Shown one piece after another: positions 33,357 to 42,480 of a DNA stretch of 64,000 nt. The DNA is from DAHUYF01 sp035623985 (lineage in GTDB: Bacteria; Pseudomonadota; Alphaproteobacteria; ATCC43930; CGMCC-115725). The stretch is taken from positions 7,484 through 71,483 of the forward strand of contig DASPSJ010000052.1 in NCBI GenBank assembly GCA_035623985.1, read 5' to 3'. The notes beneath the pieces were generated by a model. That model did not search any database and had not been told where the DNA came from. It saw only the letters and a list, made by a program, of their open reading frames with translations. Position numbers and translations under genes: made by a program. The first letter of the stretch is position 1, and the number at the start of each line of letters is the position of its first letter.

Positions 33357-34031
33357 ATGACCTATCCGCCGGTGCCCGCCGCCGCGGAGATCGCCGGACA
33401 CTTCAGCGCCGCAGTGCGCGGCGCGCGGCGCGAGGATCGGCCCTACCGGCACTGGCGGCTGGTCAACGTCTTCCCGGAAGCGCTGTGCACCGGCATCCTC
33501 ACGCTGCCGATCGCGCCGCCGGCGCTCGGCCGGACCGACGGGACGCGCGCCAGCTACAACGACCGGCGCAGCTTCATCACGCCGCTGCTGCGCCAGAAAT
33601 TCGCGAGCTGCGCCGCGCTCGCCGAAGCGCTGCAGCGCCCCGCGGTGGCGCGGCTCATGGCGGAGACCTGCGACATCCCGGTCGCCGGCAGCTATCTCAG
33701 GATGGAATATATCCAGGACGTGGACGGCGCCTGGCTCGAGCCGCACCGCGACATTCCGGAGAAGCTGTTCTCGATGGTCGTCTATCTCTTCACCGGGCCG
33801 GACGCCAAGGAGTGGGGCACCGACATCTATGACAGCGAGCGCCGCTGGGTCAGCCGCTCGTCGGGCGAGTTCGACACCGGCGTGATCTTCGTTCCCGGTC
33901 CCGCCACCTGGCACGGCTTCGAGCCGCGGCCGATCATCGGCGTGCGCCGCCTGATGGAGATCAACTACGTCCGTCCCGACTGGCGCGACCGCGAGCAGCT
34001 CGCCTTCCCGGAGCGGCCCATCGCCTTGTGA
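33357..34031 (+). CDS. 2OG-Fe(II) oxygenase-like protein (second of two)
   Basis: 224 aa. The iron site is H-x-D in WLEPHRDIPEKLFSM, the distal His is in ATWHGFEPRPIIGVRRLMEI, and the Arg after it (VRRLMEINYV) should bind 2-oxoglutarate. Only weakly similar to the gene before it outside these motifs, so the pair is not a recent duplication. ATG 33357 overlaps no upstream gene; GGAGCGGAAGC precedes it. Substrate unknown; hydroxylation of a sugar-nucleotide, peptide or small metabolite is possible. Confidence 0.83.
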   Translation: MTYPPVPAAAEIAGHFSAAVRGARREDRPYRHWRLVNVFPEALCTGILTLPIAPPALGRTDGTRASYNDRRSFITPLLRQKFASCAALAEALQRPAVARLMAETCDIPVAGSYLRMEYIQDVDGAWLEPHRDIPEKLFSMVVYLFTGPDAKEWGTDIYDSERRWVSRSSGEFDTGVIFVPGPATWHGFEPRPIIGVRRLMEINYVRPDWRDREQLAFPERPIAL

Positions 34032-34135
34032 GCGCGACGCCGGCGCGGCTGTTGTCGCTCGGCGCGTTCGCGGGCAGAATACCGCGTCCGGGGCGGCGGC
34101 CCCGTCAGCAAGCGAGCAACGGGAGAGCAAAGCCC

Positions 34136-35320
34136 ATGGCCGATCCGATCCTGCGCAGCGGCATCTTCCTCGCGCCGTTCCATCCGACCGAGGAGGATCC
34201 GACGCTGGCGATCCGCCGCGACCTCGATCTCGTCGAATGGCTCGACCGGCTGGGCTACGAGGAGGCGTGGATCGGCGAGCATCATTCGGCGGGGTTCGAG
34301 ATCATCGCCTCGCCGGAGGTCTTCATCGCCGCCGCCGCCGAGCGCACCAGGCGCATCCGGCTCGGCACCGGCGTGGTGTCGCTGCCCTATCACAACCCGC
34401 TGATGACCGCCAACCGCATCGTCCAGCTCGACCACATGACCATGGGCCGCGTCATGTTCGGCGCGGGACCCGGCCTCCTCGCCTCGGACGCGATGATGCT
34501 CGGCATCGATCCCATGCAGCAGCGCGACCGCATGATGCAGGCGCTCGACGTGATCCTGCGCCTCTTCCGCGGCGAGAGCGTGACCGAGACCACCGACTGG
34601 TACGCGCTCAAGGAGGCGAAGCTGCACCTCTTGCCCTTCACGCGGCCTTATCCCGAGGTCTGCGTCGCCAGCACGGTGACGCCGTCGGGCGGGCGCGCCG
34701 CCGGCGCCTACGATCTCGGCATGCTCTGCGTCGCCGCCACCCAGCCCGACGGCTTCGACGCGCTCGCCGTCAACTGGGCCACGGCGAAGGAGATCGCCGC
34801 CGAGCACGGCCGCAAGATGGACCCGGCGCGGCTGCGCCTCGTCGGCCCGATGCACCTCGCCGAGACGCGCGAGGAGGCGCGGCGGAACGCCAATTTCGGC
34901 TTCTATAAATGGTTCGACTATTTCCAGCGCATCAACCCCGCGCGCTTCGCGAGCCTGCCCAAGGGCGATCCGCTGGACATCCTCATCGCCGCCGGCGCCA
35001 TCGTCGTCGGCACGCCCGAGGACGCGATCCGCCAGCTCGAGCGGCTTTACGCCAAGCAGGGTGCGTTCGGCGCCTTCCTGCAGCTTGCGCATAACTGGGC
35101 GAATTGGGAAGCGACCAGGAAATCCTACGAGCTCTACGCCCGCTACGTCGTGCCGCATTTCCGCCGGGCGAACCTCCACCGCGTGCAATCGCTGGAATGG
35201 ACGACGGCGCACAATCAGGAGCTGATGGCGATGAGCCAGGCGGCGGCGCAGGCGATGTTCGACAAGCACAAGGCCGAGCGCGAGGAGAAGGCGCGGGCGA
35301 AGGATAGAGCGGCGGAGTAG
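34136..35320 (+). CDS. LLM-class flavin-dependent oxidoreductase (luciferase-like monooxygenase)
   Basis: 394 aa of the bacterial-luciferase-like superfamily. Signatures: WIGEHHSAGFEIIASPEVFI, RIRLGTGVVSLPYHNPLMTA, LDHMTMGRVMFGAGPGLL and a C-terminal VVGTPEDAIRQLERL. It is similar in length and layout to limonene 1,2-monooxygenase-like enzymes, which take reduced flavin from a reductase partner; none is seen here. The tail is long, charged and helical. ATG 34136 follows GGGAGAGC. It lies 104 bp after the 2OG-oxygenase pair on the same strand and may share its transcript. Confidence 0.9.
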   Translation: MADPILRSGIFLAPFHPTEEDPTLAIRRDLDLVEWLDRLGYEEAWIGEHHSAGFEIIASPEVFIAAAAERTRRIRLGTGVVSLPYHNPLMTANRIVQLDHMTMGRVMFGAGPGLLASDAMMLGIDPMQQRDRMMQALDVILRLFRGESVTETTDWYALKEAKLHLLPFTRPYPEVCVASTVTPSGGRAAGAYDLGMLCVAATQPDGFDALAVNWATAKEIAAEHGRKMDPARLRLVGPMHLAETREEARRNANFGFYKWFDYFQRINPARFASLPKGDPLDILIAAGAIVVGTPEDAIRQLERLYAKQGAFGAFLQLAHNWANWEATRKSYELYARYVVPHFRRANLHRVQSLEWTTAHNQELMAMSQAAAQAMFDKHKAEREEKARAKDRAAE

Positions 35321-35323
35321 GCG

Positions 35324-35475
35324 CAACGCAAAGCGTTGTCGCCGGCGGGCGCCAGCGATTGCTCTTGCAATCGCGAGAGTCGCACCCGACGGGTGGTGCG
35401 ACAATCTTTGCAGCAGCGCGGCGCCGCACCCCCACCTCACCCAGCTTCTCCCCCGCGGGGATATGGGACGGTGGG
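35324..35475. repeat. Cluster of hairpins and a dispersed palindromic repeat
   Basis: Right after the oxidoreductase stop come CAACGC-AAA-GCGTTG (35324-35338), GCGATTGC-TCTT-GCAATCGC (35355-35374) and GTCGCAC/GTGCGAC around a GC-rich core (35379-35402). Then a CACCTCACCC...GGGACGGTGGGG palindromic segment (35430-35475) resembles those near 8145 and inside livM. No gene is seen between 35321 and 35550. Confidence 0.6.
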
Positions 35476-35550
35476 GCAAGTTGACGATTCTGGCAAGGCC
35501 CTGTTTACAACAGAGTTATGTCTCGCAACGGATCACCTGCGCCTCCGAGC

Positions 35551-36975
35551 TCAGAGTTCAGCTTGCTCCTCATATTCGGCGATGATGCTTTCGTTTGTGT
35601 GTGCCAAGTGCTCCAAGCGACGGATCGCCTCTACGCTTTCGTAGGAAATGAATGTACAGCTCCGTGACAGCGGACCGCGATCCAGGAGAGAGAACACCGG
35701 GCGCAACATCTCACGAAAAACCTTCTCTCTACGTTCATCTGGGGCAACGATGTGAAGTCGAATATCCATATTCGGTTGCAGGGCGAGGAGATCAGCCATT
35801 CGGAGCAAGCCCGAATAGACTGCGGTGGTATGCTCCACTTCAAAAGCTCGCGCGATAGCTCTCCCCTTTAGCCAAAGGACATCGATTTGCTCAATCGTGT
35901 CGAGGGTCGTAGCCTCGTAGTTTAAAGGGAGATCTTCCAGAAATGCAGCATGCGCCCCTTGCGCCGCGAGTTCTCGGATACGGCTTCTGTCAGCCCTAGG
36001 CACCCATATTTTGAAACCCATGATTGCGCCGATTTCAGCTAGTTTCGACTGGATTTGGAGGGACTGACGCAGATCGCTTGACTTCACCGACGTCGGTATC
36101 ACATCCTTATCATCCTGCTCATCGTCGTCGCTCGGTACTGTGACTGTGACTTCGCCTGCGCCAGTTTTAATCGTTCGGTCGCGCGACCATTTCGTTCTCA
36201 GCGGCGGCTCATAAAAATCGAGTACTTCTGACGGAAAGGTCTTTTCCAACCTCGCGCGGAGCTCCTGTAGAGCATCGTCAAGTTGCTTATCAGACCAATT
36301 TCTGGACTCTCGTGAAGGTGCAACAGCAAACGCATCAAGAATTATTCTCCTATCGTTGTTCGAGGAGATCCTCTCCACCCGGTCCGGAAACGCAAAGAAA
36401 CGCAACATATGCCGGAACTGGCGATGCCCCTGCTGTGGAACGGTTGCTATCCAACAGATGAATGCATCGTAGTCACGGAAAATGTGACGGCGTTCATCCA
36501 TAGTTCTCCGCTTCAAGTCGCGCGTTAGCGCAATCAGGTATTCCAGTTCGTTGGGACGATGAGTATTGAATCCTGGTCCGCCGGAGCCCACTCCCACAAG
36601 GACGTCATCAGCCAAGAGCGGGTGGTCTCCAGTGAGCTGCTGTCCCGATAGCGCCCATGTCTCACGGATTTGCTGTCGCTTGGTTCCAGGCTTTATCCTT
36701 GACGGAAAGAGGAGTAATGCCCAAAGCATCTCGGCGACCAACTGTTGGGCGGCGGCGGATGCTGCTCGCATCTGACCCTTCAGCTTTGTCATAAAGTCAT
36801 CTTCACCGTAGTCAGGGTGCTCCACGAAGGCATGGTATGCCTCGTCAGCGAGCGCAGCTGTCCATCGGGCTTCTGCCACAAACACGGAGCGATCCTCGAT
36901 GAGGCTGGTGTTGATCCATCGCTCGGCTGCGGACAGAATGGCAGATATATCTCGGCTCTTAAGGCGGCGTGCCAT
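35551..36975 (-). CDS. McrB-type N-terminal region fused to PD-(D/E)XK-like nuclease domain
   Basis: 474 aa. Residues about 1-240 match the region that precedes the AAA GTPase in McrB-like type IV restriction proteins: QLVAEMLWALLLFPSRIKPG, KRQQIRETWALSG, VGSGGPGFNTHRPNELEYLI, HRQFRHMLRFFAFPDRVERI. No Walker motifs follow. Instead an acidic linker (PSDDDEQDDKD) leads to a C-terminal domain with AEIGAIMGFKIWVP, EQIDVLWLKG and AFEVEHTTAVYSG, read as a PD-(D/E)XK-type core with E-x-E in place of E-x-K. ATG 36975 follows GGTGAGG; a longer GTG start at 37047 is less likely. Lower GC than the flanks. Probably a stand-alone DNA-targeting defence protein; inferred. Confidence 0.72.
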   Translation of the reverse strand: MARRLKSRDISAILSAAERWINTSLIEDRSVFVAEARWTAALADEAYHAFVEHPDYGEDDFMTKLKGQMRAASAAAQQLVAEMLWALLLFPSRIKPGTKRQQIRETWALSGQQLTGDHPLLADDVLVGVGSGGPGFNTHRPNELEYLIALTRDLKRRTMDERRHIFRDYDAFICWIATVPQQGHRQFRHMLRFFAFPDRVERISSNNDRRIILDAFAVAPSRESRNWSDKQLDDALQELRARLEKTFPSEVLDFYEPPLRTKWSRDRTIKTGAGEVTVTVPSDDDEQDDKDVIPTSVKSSDLRQSLQIQSKLAEIGAIMGFKIWVPRADRSRIRELAAQGAHAAFLEDLPLNYEATTLDTIEQIDVLWLKGRAIARAFEVEHTTAVYSGLLRMADLLALQPNMDIRLHIVAPDERREKVFREMLRPVFSLLDRGPLSRSCTFISYESVEAIRRLEHLAHTNESIIAEYEEQAEL

Positions 36976-37204
36976 GTTTCGGTGCCTCACCGATCTGTCG
37001 GGGACTCTAGTGGCTCCACAATACTGCATGGGCGAATCGCTCGCCACCGGCTAGCGGGAAATCTATTGGCAAGAATTACAGGATTGGTCGGGGGCCATTC
37101 GCGGGCAAACGCCCCATGATATCGAAATTCGTCGGCTGTCGCCCATTAGCAAGTTTCGGTCTGTTGCCAGATATCGTGACTTATTAGCGTGTGGAGAATT
37201 CAAA

Positions 37205-38236
37205 GTGAAACGTATCTCGCGCGACCCACAAAGATTCGATCTGATAGAGATACTCGATGAGTATGCGAGGTCACGCGGACTGGACATCCGTGATCCATCC
37301 GGCGACGAAGCGTTTCTCCGGCACTTAGGAAGTCAAATCGAAGCCAATCGGAGGAGCGATATCCTCCTCTATGGGCTGCGCGCACAAACTATGTTCGCCT
37401 TCGTCGCAGCTGCGCTTGGCGCGTGCCGAGCTATCAAAGAAGAGGATACCGGAAACCTTTATGTCGATAATCCGGAGTTGCGAGCGCCAGACTTCCGTAT
37501 CATAATGCTTGACGGGCGCGAGTTTTTGGCCGAAGTCAAGAATTGCCACACGGCCGATCCTCAGAGAGACCTTCGGTTCACTCGCGCTTACTTGGATGGG
37601 CTGAAGGCTTATGCGGCCCTATTTCAGACGGAGCTGTTTATCGCAATTTATTGGTCGCCGCCCAAACTGTGGACACTCCTCTCTGCAGACGACTTTGAAC
37701 TGCGCGATCAGGAGTATATTCTGCCGCTGCTACGAGCGATGAAACTCGACAAGATGCACATTCTTGGCGATCGCCTGATCGGTACAGTTCCCTCACTCAC
37801 GCTCAAGCTTGTTGCAGATCCGAACGAGTCGCGTGCAATCGATGCGACGGGACACGTTACGTTCAAGATCGGTCAAGCCGAGCTCTATTGCGGCGACCAA
37901 CTGATTGAAGATGATATCGAAAAAGAGATCGCCTGGTTTCTAATGAACTATGGGAATTGGGGTAGCCGAAAGCTTCCGGCCGAGATAGTTGACGGCAAAC
38001 TGGTCTCAATGGGCTTTCGTGTGACCCCTGAGGAGCGTGCAAATCCAGACGAAGACTTCGAGATCGTCGGCCGATTGAGCGAGATGATCTCGCGGCAGTT
38101 CAATGAACTAACGGCTCCTGGAGGTGCCGTCAAACACCTTTCACCCGAGCGTGACCCCGACACGTTGGGAGTAGTTGTTCCTCTCGACTACAGGGGTACA
38201 GCCCTCCCTCTGTGGCGGTTCACGATCCATCCGTAA
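37205..38236 (+). CDS. PD-(D/E)XK-like nuclease family protein
   Basis: 343 aa, divergent from the McrB-N/nuclease gene. The nuclease core is visible at about residues 97-116: RAPDFRIIMLDGREFLAEVK, with PD, then E-x-K (AEVK) at the correct spacing. The rest is mixed alpha/beta with no family I can name. GTG 37205 is preceded by GGAG at 8 bp. The pair shares a 229-bp intergenic region and low GC, suggesting common control and joint acquisition. It could be a restriction-type nuclease or a nuclease-derived sensor. Confidence 0.7.
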   Translation: MKRISRDPQRFDLIEILDEYARSRGLDIRDPSGDEAFLRHLGSQIEANRRSDILLYGLRAQTMFAFVAAALGACRAIKEEDTGNLYVDNPELRAPDFRIIMLDGREFLAEVKNCHTADPQRDLRFTRAYLDGLKAYAALFQTELFIAIYWSPPKLWTLLSADDFELRDQEYILPLLRAMKLDKMHILGDRLIGTVPSLTLKLVADPNESRAIDATGHVTFKIGQAELYCGDQLIEDDIEKEIAWFLMNYGNWGSRKLPAEIVDGKLVSMGFRVTPEERANPDEDFEIVGRLSEMISRQFNELTAPGGAVKHLSPERDPDTLGVVVPLDYRGTALPLWRFTIHP

Positions 38237-38395
38237 GGCGTTTGGCGGAAGGGTATGGTGGTCAGAAGCGCAATGCGCACGGCTCACGTCATTCGGCATC
38301 CCTCTACCCCCAGCCCCGGCGTGTAAAGGCGAGGGGCTGATTTCGCCGGTTGGGGAGGTTGCGCCTCTGCGGTGTCCCGCTATCATGGCGAGCGC

Positions 38396-39547
38396 ATGGA
38401 TTTCACTCTCACCGAAGAGCAGCGGGCGATCCAGGAGACGGCGCGGGAATTCGCGCTGCGCGAATTCCGGCCGCAGGCGGCGCGCTGGGACGAGGAGGAG
38501 ATCTTTCCGGTGGAAGCGCTGCGCCAGGCGGCGGCGCTGGGCTTCGCCGGGATCTATGTCGACGAGGCGGTGGGGGGCTCGGCCCTGACGCGGCTCGACG
38601 CGGCGCTGATCTTCGAAGAGCTGGCCACCGGCTGCGTCTCCACCTCGGCCTATCTCTCGATCCACAACATGGCGTCGTGGATGATCGATCGCTTCGGCAA
38701 TGAGGCCCAGCGCCGGCGCTTCCTGCCGAAGCTCGCCAGCATGGAGCATTTCGCGAGCTATTGCCTGACCGAGCCAGGGTCGGGCTCGGACGCCGCCGCG
38801 CTCAAGACGCGGGCGGTGCGCCAAGGCGACCATTACGTCGTCGACGGCGCCAAGGCCTTCATCTCCGGCGCCGGCGCCAGCGACGTCTATGTCTGCATGC
38901 TGCGCACCGGCGGCGAAGGGCCGCAGGGCATTTCCTGCATTGTCGTCGAGAAAGGCACGCCCGGCCTTTCCTTCGGCAAGAAGGAAAAGAAGCTCGGCTG
39001 GAACAGCCAGCCCACGGCCATGGTGATCTTCGAGAATTGCCGCGTGCCGGCGGCAAATCTCTTGGGAAAAGAGGGCGACGGCTTCAAGATCGCGATGAAG
39101 GGGCTCGACGGCGGCCGGATCAACGTCGCCGCCTGCTCGCTCGGCGGCGCGCGCGCCGCGCTCGAGGCGGCCCGCACCTATCTCGGCGAGCGCGCGCAAT
39201 TCGGCAAGAAGCTCGCCGAGTTCCAGGCGCTGCAATTCCGCCTGGCCGACATGGCGACCGAGATCGAGGCGGCGCGGCTGATGGTCTGGCGCGCCGCCGC
39301 CAGCCTGGACGCGGACGACCCGGAAGCGGTGATGCATTGCGCTATGGCGAAGCGGTTCGCCACCGACGCCGGCTTCGCCGTCTGCAACGAGGCGCTGCAG
39401 CTCCATGGCGGCTACGGCTATCTCCGGGATTTCCCGCTCGAGCGCTATCTGCGCGACGTGCGCGTGCACCAGATCCTCGAGGGGACCAACGAGATCATGC
39501 GCGTCATCATCGCCCGCCGCCTGCTCGCCGCCGATCGGGGCTCATGA
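38396..39547 (+). CDS. Acyl-CoA dehydrogenase, isobutyryl-CoA dehydrogenase-like
   Basis: 383-aa FAD enzyme that introduces the alpha-beta double bond in an acyl-CoA. Signatures: ASYCLTEPGSGSDAAALKT, the FAD-binding RTYLGERAQFGKKLAEFQ, LQLHGGYGYLRDFPLERYLR and the C-terminal ILEGTNEIMRVIIAR. The catalytic base position fits the short-chain/branched group. Direct coupling (ATGA overlap) to 3-hydroxyisobutyryl-CoA hydrolase and then 3-hydroxyisobutyrate dehydrogenase makes isobutyryl-CoA, from valine, the best substrate guess. ATG 38396 is used; GTG 38372 is upstream in frame. Confidence 0.92.
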   Translation: MDFTLTEEQRAIQETAREFALREFRPQAARWDEEEIFPVEALRQAAALGFAGIYVDEAVGGSALTRLDAALIFEELATGCVSTSAYLSIHNMASWMIDRFGNEAQRRRFLPKLASMEHFASYCLTEPGSGSDAAALKTRAVRQGDHYVVDGAKAFISGAGASDVYVCMLRTGGEGPQGISCIVVEKGTPGLSFGKKEKKLGWNSQPTAMVIFENCRVPAANLLGKEGDGFKIAMKGLDGGRINVAACSLGGARAALEAARTYLGERAQFGKKLAEFQALQFRLADMATEIEAARLMVWRAAASLDADDPEAVMHCAMAKRFATDAGFAVCNEALQLHGGYGYLRDFPLERYLRDVRVHQILEGTNEIMRVIIARRLLAADRGS

Positions 39548-40617
39548 CCGCTGCCGACGAGATACTGCTGGAGCGCCAGGGCGGGCTCGGCGTCATCACG
39601 CTGAACCGGCCCAAGGCGCTCAACACGCTGTCGCTCGCCATGTACCGCGTCTTCGACCCGCAGCTCCTGGCCTGGGCGAACGATCCCGGCGTCCAGGCGC
39701 TGCTGGTGCGCGGCGCCGGCGACCGCGCCTTCTGCGCCGGCGGCGACGTGCGCGCGATCTACGACGCGCGCCACCACCCGCGCGGCGCCGGCGACTACAA
39801 GGCGGATTTCTTCCGCGAGGAATATTGCCTGATCCAGCGCGTCCACCGCTTCCCCAAGTCCTATATCGCGCTGTGCGACGGCATCGTCATGGGCGGCGGC
39901 TGCGGCATCTCGATCAACGGCTCGCATCGGGTGGCCACCGAGCGCACGATCTTCGCCATGCCCGAGGTGCAGATCGGGCTCTTCCCCGATGTCGGCGCCA
40001 GCCGCTTCCTCACCCTCTGTCCCGGGCGGATCGGCCGCTACCTGGCGCTGACCGGCACGCGCGTGCGCGCCGCCGACGCGCTCTATTGCGGTTTCGCCAC
40101 GCATTACGTGCCGCATGCGCGGCTCGGCGAGCTGACCGCGGCGCTGGCGGCGCTCGACTGGCGCGCGGGCGAGCCGCGGCAGCTCGTCGACGCGACGATC
40201 GCGCGCTTTGCCGCCGATCCCGGCCCCGCGCTCCTGCCGGCGTTGCAGGCGGAGATCGACGACGGCTTCGCCGGCGCTTCGGTCGAGGAGATCATCGCGG
40301 CGCTCGGGCGCTCGGGCGCGGCCTGGGCCAAGGAGGCGCTGGCGCAGATCGGGCGCGCCTCGCCCTTGAGCCTCAAGATCGCCTTCCACCAGCTCGAGCT
40401 GGGGCGCGGCATGGAGATCGAGGCGGCGCTGGCGCTGGAATACCGAATGACGCAGCATGTCATGCAGGGCCACGACTTCTTCGAAGGCATCCGCGCGCTG
40501 CTGGTCGACAAGGACAATGCGCCGCGCTGGCAGCACGCCTCGCCGGAAGCGGTGAGCGCCGCCGAGGTGGCGGCCTATTTCACGAGCCTGGGCGAGCGCG
40601 AGCTGCGCTTTTCCTGA
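39544..40617 (+). CDS. 3-hydroxyisobutyryl-CoA hydrolase (enoyl-CoA hydratase/isomerase fold)
   Basis: 357-aa crotonase-fold protein. The N-terminal GVITLNRPKALNTLSLAMYR, oxyanion-hole AFCAGGDVRAIYDAR and GIVMGGGCGISINGSHRV, and the PEVQIGLFPDVGASRFL block identify the HIBYL-CoA hydrolase group. The longer C-terminal region (QGHDFFEGIRALLVDKDNAPRW) also fits. It hydrolyses 3-hydroxyisobutyryl-CoA in valine breakdown. Start ATG overlaps the preceding stop. A general enoyl-CoA hydratase is less likely given the Glu/Asp pattern and neighbours. Confidence 0.92.
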   Translation: MTAADEILLERQGGLGVITLNRPKALNTLSLAMYRVFDPQLLAWANDPGVQALLVRGAGDRAFCAGGDVRAIYDARHHPRGAGDYKADFFREEYCLIQRVHRFPKSYIALCDGIVMGGGCGISINGSHRVATERTIFAMPEVQIGLFPDVGASRFLTLCPGRIGRYLALTGTRVRAADALYCGFATHYVPHARLGELTAALAALDWRAGEPRQLVDATIARFAADPGPALLPALQAEIDDGFAGASVEEIIAALGRSGAAWAKEALAQIGRASPLSLKIAFHQLELGRGMEIEAALALEYRMTQHVMQGHDFFEGIRALLVDKDNAPRWQHASPEAVSAAEVAAYFTSLGERELRFS

Positions 40618-40640
40618 GGCCTAAAGACGGGAGGAGAAGC

Positions 40641-41528
40641 ATGAAGATCGGCTTCATCGGGCTGGGCAATATGGGCGGGCCGATGGCCGCCAACCTGCTC
40701 AAGGCGGGACATGAGGTGACCGGCTTCGACCTGGCGCGGCCGCTGCTGGAGGCGCTTGCCAAGGCGGGCGGCGCGGTCGCCACGAACACCGGCGCCGCCG
40801 TGGCCGAGGCGGAGGTCGTCGTCACCATGCTCCCGGCGGGAGCGCAGGTGCGGCAGGTCTATACCGGGGAGGGCGGCGTCTTCGGCGCGGCGAAAAAGGG
40901 TGCATTGCTGATCGACAGCTCCACCATCGACGTCGAGACGGCGCGCTTCATCAGCCAAGCGGCGGCCGAGCGCGGCTTCGACATGCTCGACGCGCCGGTC
41001 TCGGGCGGGGTGGGGGGCGCCGCGGCGGGCACGCTCACCTTCATGGTGGGCGGCAGCGCGGCCGGCTTCGAGCGCGCGCAGCCGGTGCTGCAGGCCATGG
41101 GCAAGACCATCGTCCATGCCGGGCCCGCGGGCAGCGGCCAGGCGGCGAAGATCTGCAACAACATGATCCTCGGCATCAGCATGATCGCGGTGAGCGAAGG
41201 CTTCGCGCTTGCCGAGAAGCTCGGCCTCGACTGGCAGAAGCTCTTCGACATCAGCTCGAAATCCTCGGGCCAGTGCTGGTCGATGACGAGCTATTGCCCG
41301 GCGCCGGGGCTGGTGCCGTCGGCGCCGTCGAACCGCGACTACCAGGCGGGCTTCACCGCCGACATGATGCTGAAGGATTTGAAGCTGGCGCAGCAGGCGG
41401 CGCAGGCGGCGGGCGCCGCCACGCCGCTCGGCGCCGAGGCGGCGGCGCTCTACCAGATGCTGGCCAATAGCGGCGCCGGACCCAAGGATTTCTCGGCCAT
41501 CTTCAAGCTGATCCGCGGCAAGGGGTGA
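40641..41528 (+). CDS. mmsB: 3-hydroxyisobutyrate dehydrogenase
   Basis: 295-aa NAD-dependent beta-hydroxyacid dehydrogenase. Rossmann motif GFIGLGNMGGPMAANLLKAG at the N-terminus, then LDAPVSGGVGGAAAGTLTFM, and the catalytic Lys in GSGQAAKICNNMILGISM. It oxidises 3-hydroxyisobutyrate to methylmalonate semialdehyde in valine catabolism. The start has a GGGAGGAGAAGC ribosome site, 23 bp after the hydrolase stop. The next enzyme of the route (MmsA) is not in the window. Confidence 0.94.
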   Translation: MKIGFIGLGNMGGPMAANLLKAGHEVTGFDLARPLLEALAKAGGAVATNTGAAVAEAEVVVTMLPAGAQVRQVYTGEGGVFGAAKKGALLIDSSTIDVETARFISQAAAERGFDMLDAPVSGGVGGAAAGTLTFMVGGSAAGFERAQPVLQAMGKTIVHAGPAGSGQAAKICNNMILGISMIAVSEGFALAEKLGLDWQKLFDISSKSSGQCWSMTSYCPAPGLVPSAPSNRDYQAGFTADMMLKDLKLAQQAAQAAGAATPLGAEAAALYQMLANSGAGPKDFSAIFKLIRGKG

Positions 41529-41724
41529 AGCGGCGGCGCCGTCCTCCGGCGGTTGAAAAAGCCTTTACGAAAGCCCGCTTCGAGCCGGCGCGGGCGATTT
41601 TCCGCGAAGTCCGCGCGGCAACGGCCCGCAGACCCTCCGATTTCTCTTAAATGAATAATTAACCTCCGGCATTTACCTTCATCGCGTGCCCATATCAGCG
41701 TCAGCCGGGGGTAGCGAGGGTAGC

Positions 41725-42204
41725 ATGCAGACCGCTTATCTCGACGTCATCGCGCTCATCGAGCGCCTGCACCGCCAATTCTTGGAAGTGGTCAAGCTCG
41801 AGCTCGACACGCAAGGGGTGCACGACATCAACAACGTCCAGGCCATGATCCTGTTCAACATCGGCGACCTCGAAATGACGGTCGGCGAGTTGACGCTTCG
41901 GGGCTGCTATCTCGGCTCCAACGTCTCCTACAACGTCAAGAAGATGGTCGAGGCCGACTACCTCGTGCAGGAGCGCTCGGCGCATGACCGCCGCTCGGTG
42001 CGCGTGCGGCTCTCCGACAAGGGACAGGCGCTGCGCCAGAAGATCGTCAAGATGCATGAGCGCCACGTGGAGGCTTTGGCCAAGGGCCCGCTCACCGAGC
42101 AGGACCTGACCAACGCCTTTGCCGCGCTGCGCCGGCTCGACCGCTTCTGGACCACCACCGTGGAGCTCGGCGCCCGCGCCGTGCAGTTCACCCCGGCCGC
42201 CTGA
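41725..42204 (+). CDS. LdtR-like MarR-family transcriptional regulator
   Basis: 159-aa winged-helix regulator. NNVQAMILFNIGDLEMTVGE and LTLRGCYLGSNVSYNVKKMV form the helix-turn-helix, and DYLVQERSAHDRRSVRVRLSDKG the wing. This close pattern is that of LdtR, an alphaproteobacterial MarR regulator tied to L,D-transpeptidase and stress tolerance. ATG 41725 is chosen after GCGAGGG; a longer start lies upstream. It is monocistronic, followed by a strong terminator at 42223-42259. The 196 bp upstream (41529-41724) are AT-richer near 41650 and likely hold its promoter. Confidence 0.9.
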   Translation: MQTAYLDVIALIERLHRQFLEVVKLELDTQGVHDINNVQAMILFNIGDLEMTVGELTLRGCYLGSNVSYNVKKMVEADYLVQERSAHDRRSVRVRLSDKGQALRQKIVKMHERHVEALAKGPLTEQDLTNAFAALRRLDRFWTTTVELGARAVQFTPAA

Positions 42205-42222
42205 GGTCCTCCCAACTATCGA

Positions 42223-42259
42223 CGCCGCGCCGGCAGCCGCCGGCGCGGCGTTTTCATTT
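42223..42259 (+). terminator. Intrinsic terminator
   Basis: CGCCGCGCCGGC-AGCC-GCCGGCGCGGCG is a perfect 12-bp stem with a 4-nt loop, followed by TTTTCATTT, 18 bp after the LdtR-like stop. The remaining gap to 42480 shows no gene. Confidence 0.88.
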
Positions 42260-42480
42260 GCCGGTCGAAGGCTGTCCGGCAGAGGGAAGGCGATTTCAAA
42301 GGCGCGCCTCGCCACCGCCCTTCGATCGTCTTGCGCGGGCTTGACCCGCCGATCCGCGTCGCGACGCAGCGCCGTTTGAGGTATGTCAAGGCGCGTTTCG
42401 CCAAGCGCTCCCATTGATGCTAGACAGCGCGCGGTCTCGGCCGCGTCACGGGGACAAGCGGCATCCGGCGCGAGCGAAGC

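Noticed and set aside
36976..37204. Promoter pair between the divergent nuclease genes
   Set aside because: A TTGCCA at about 37163 has no -10 at acceptable spacing, so no site was called.
38290..38360. CCCCCAGCCCC / GAGGGGCTG repeat-like sequence before the acyl-CoA dehydrogenase
   Set aside because: Only partial resemblance to the other palindromic repeats; too diverged to call a copy.
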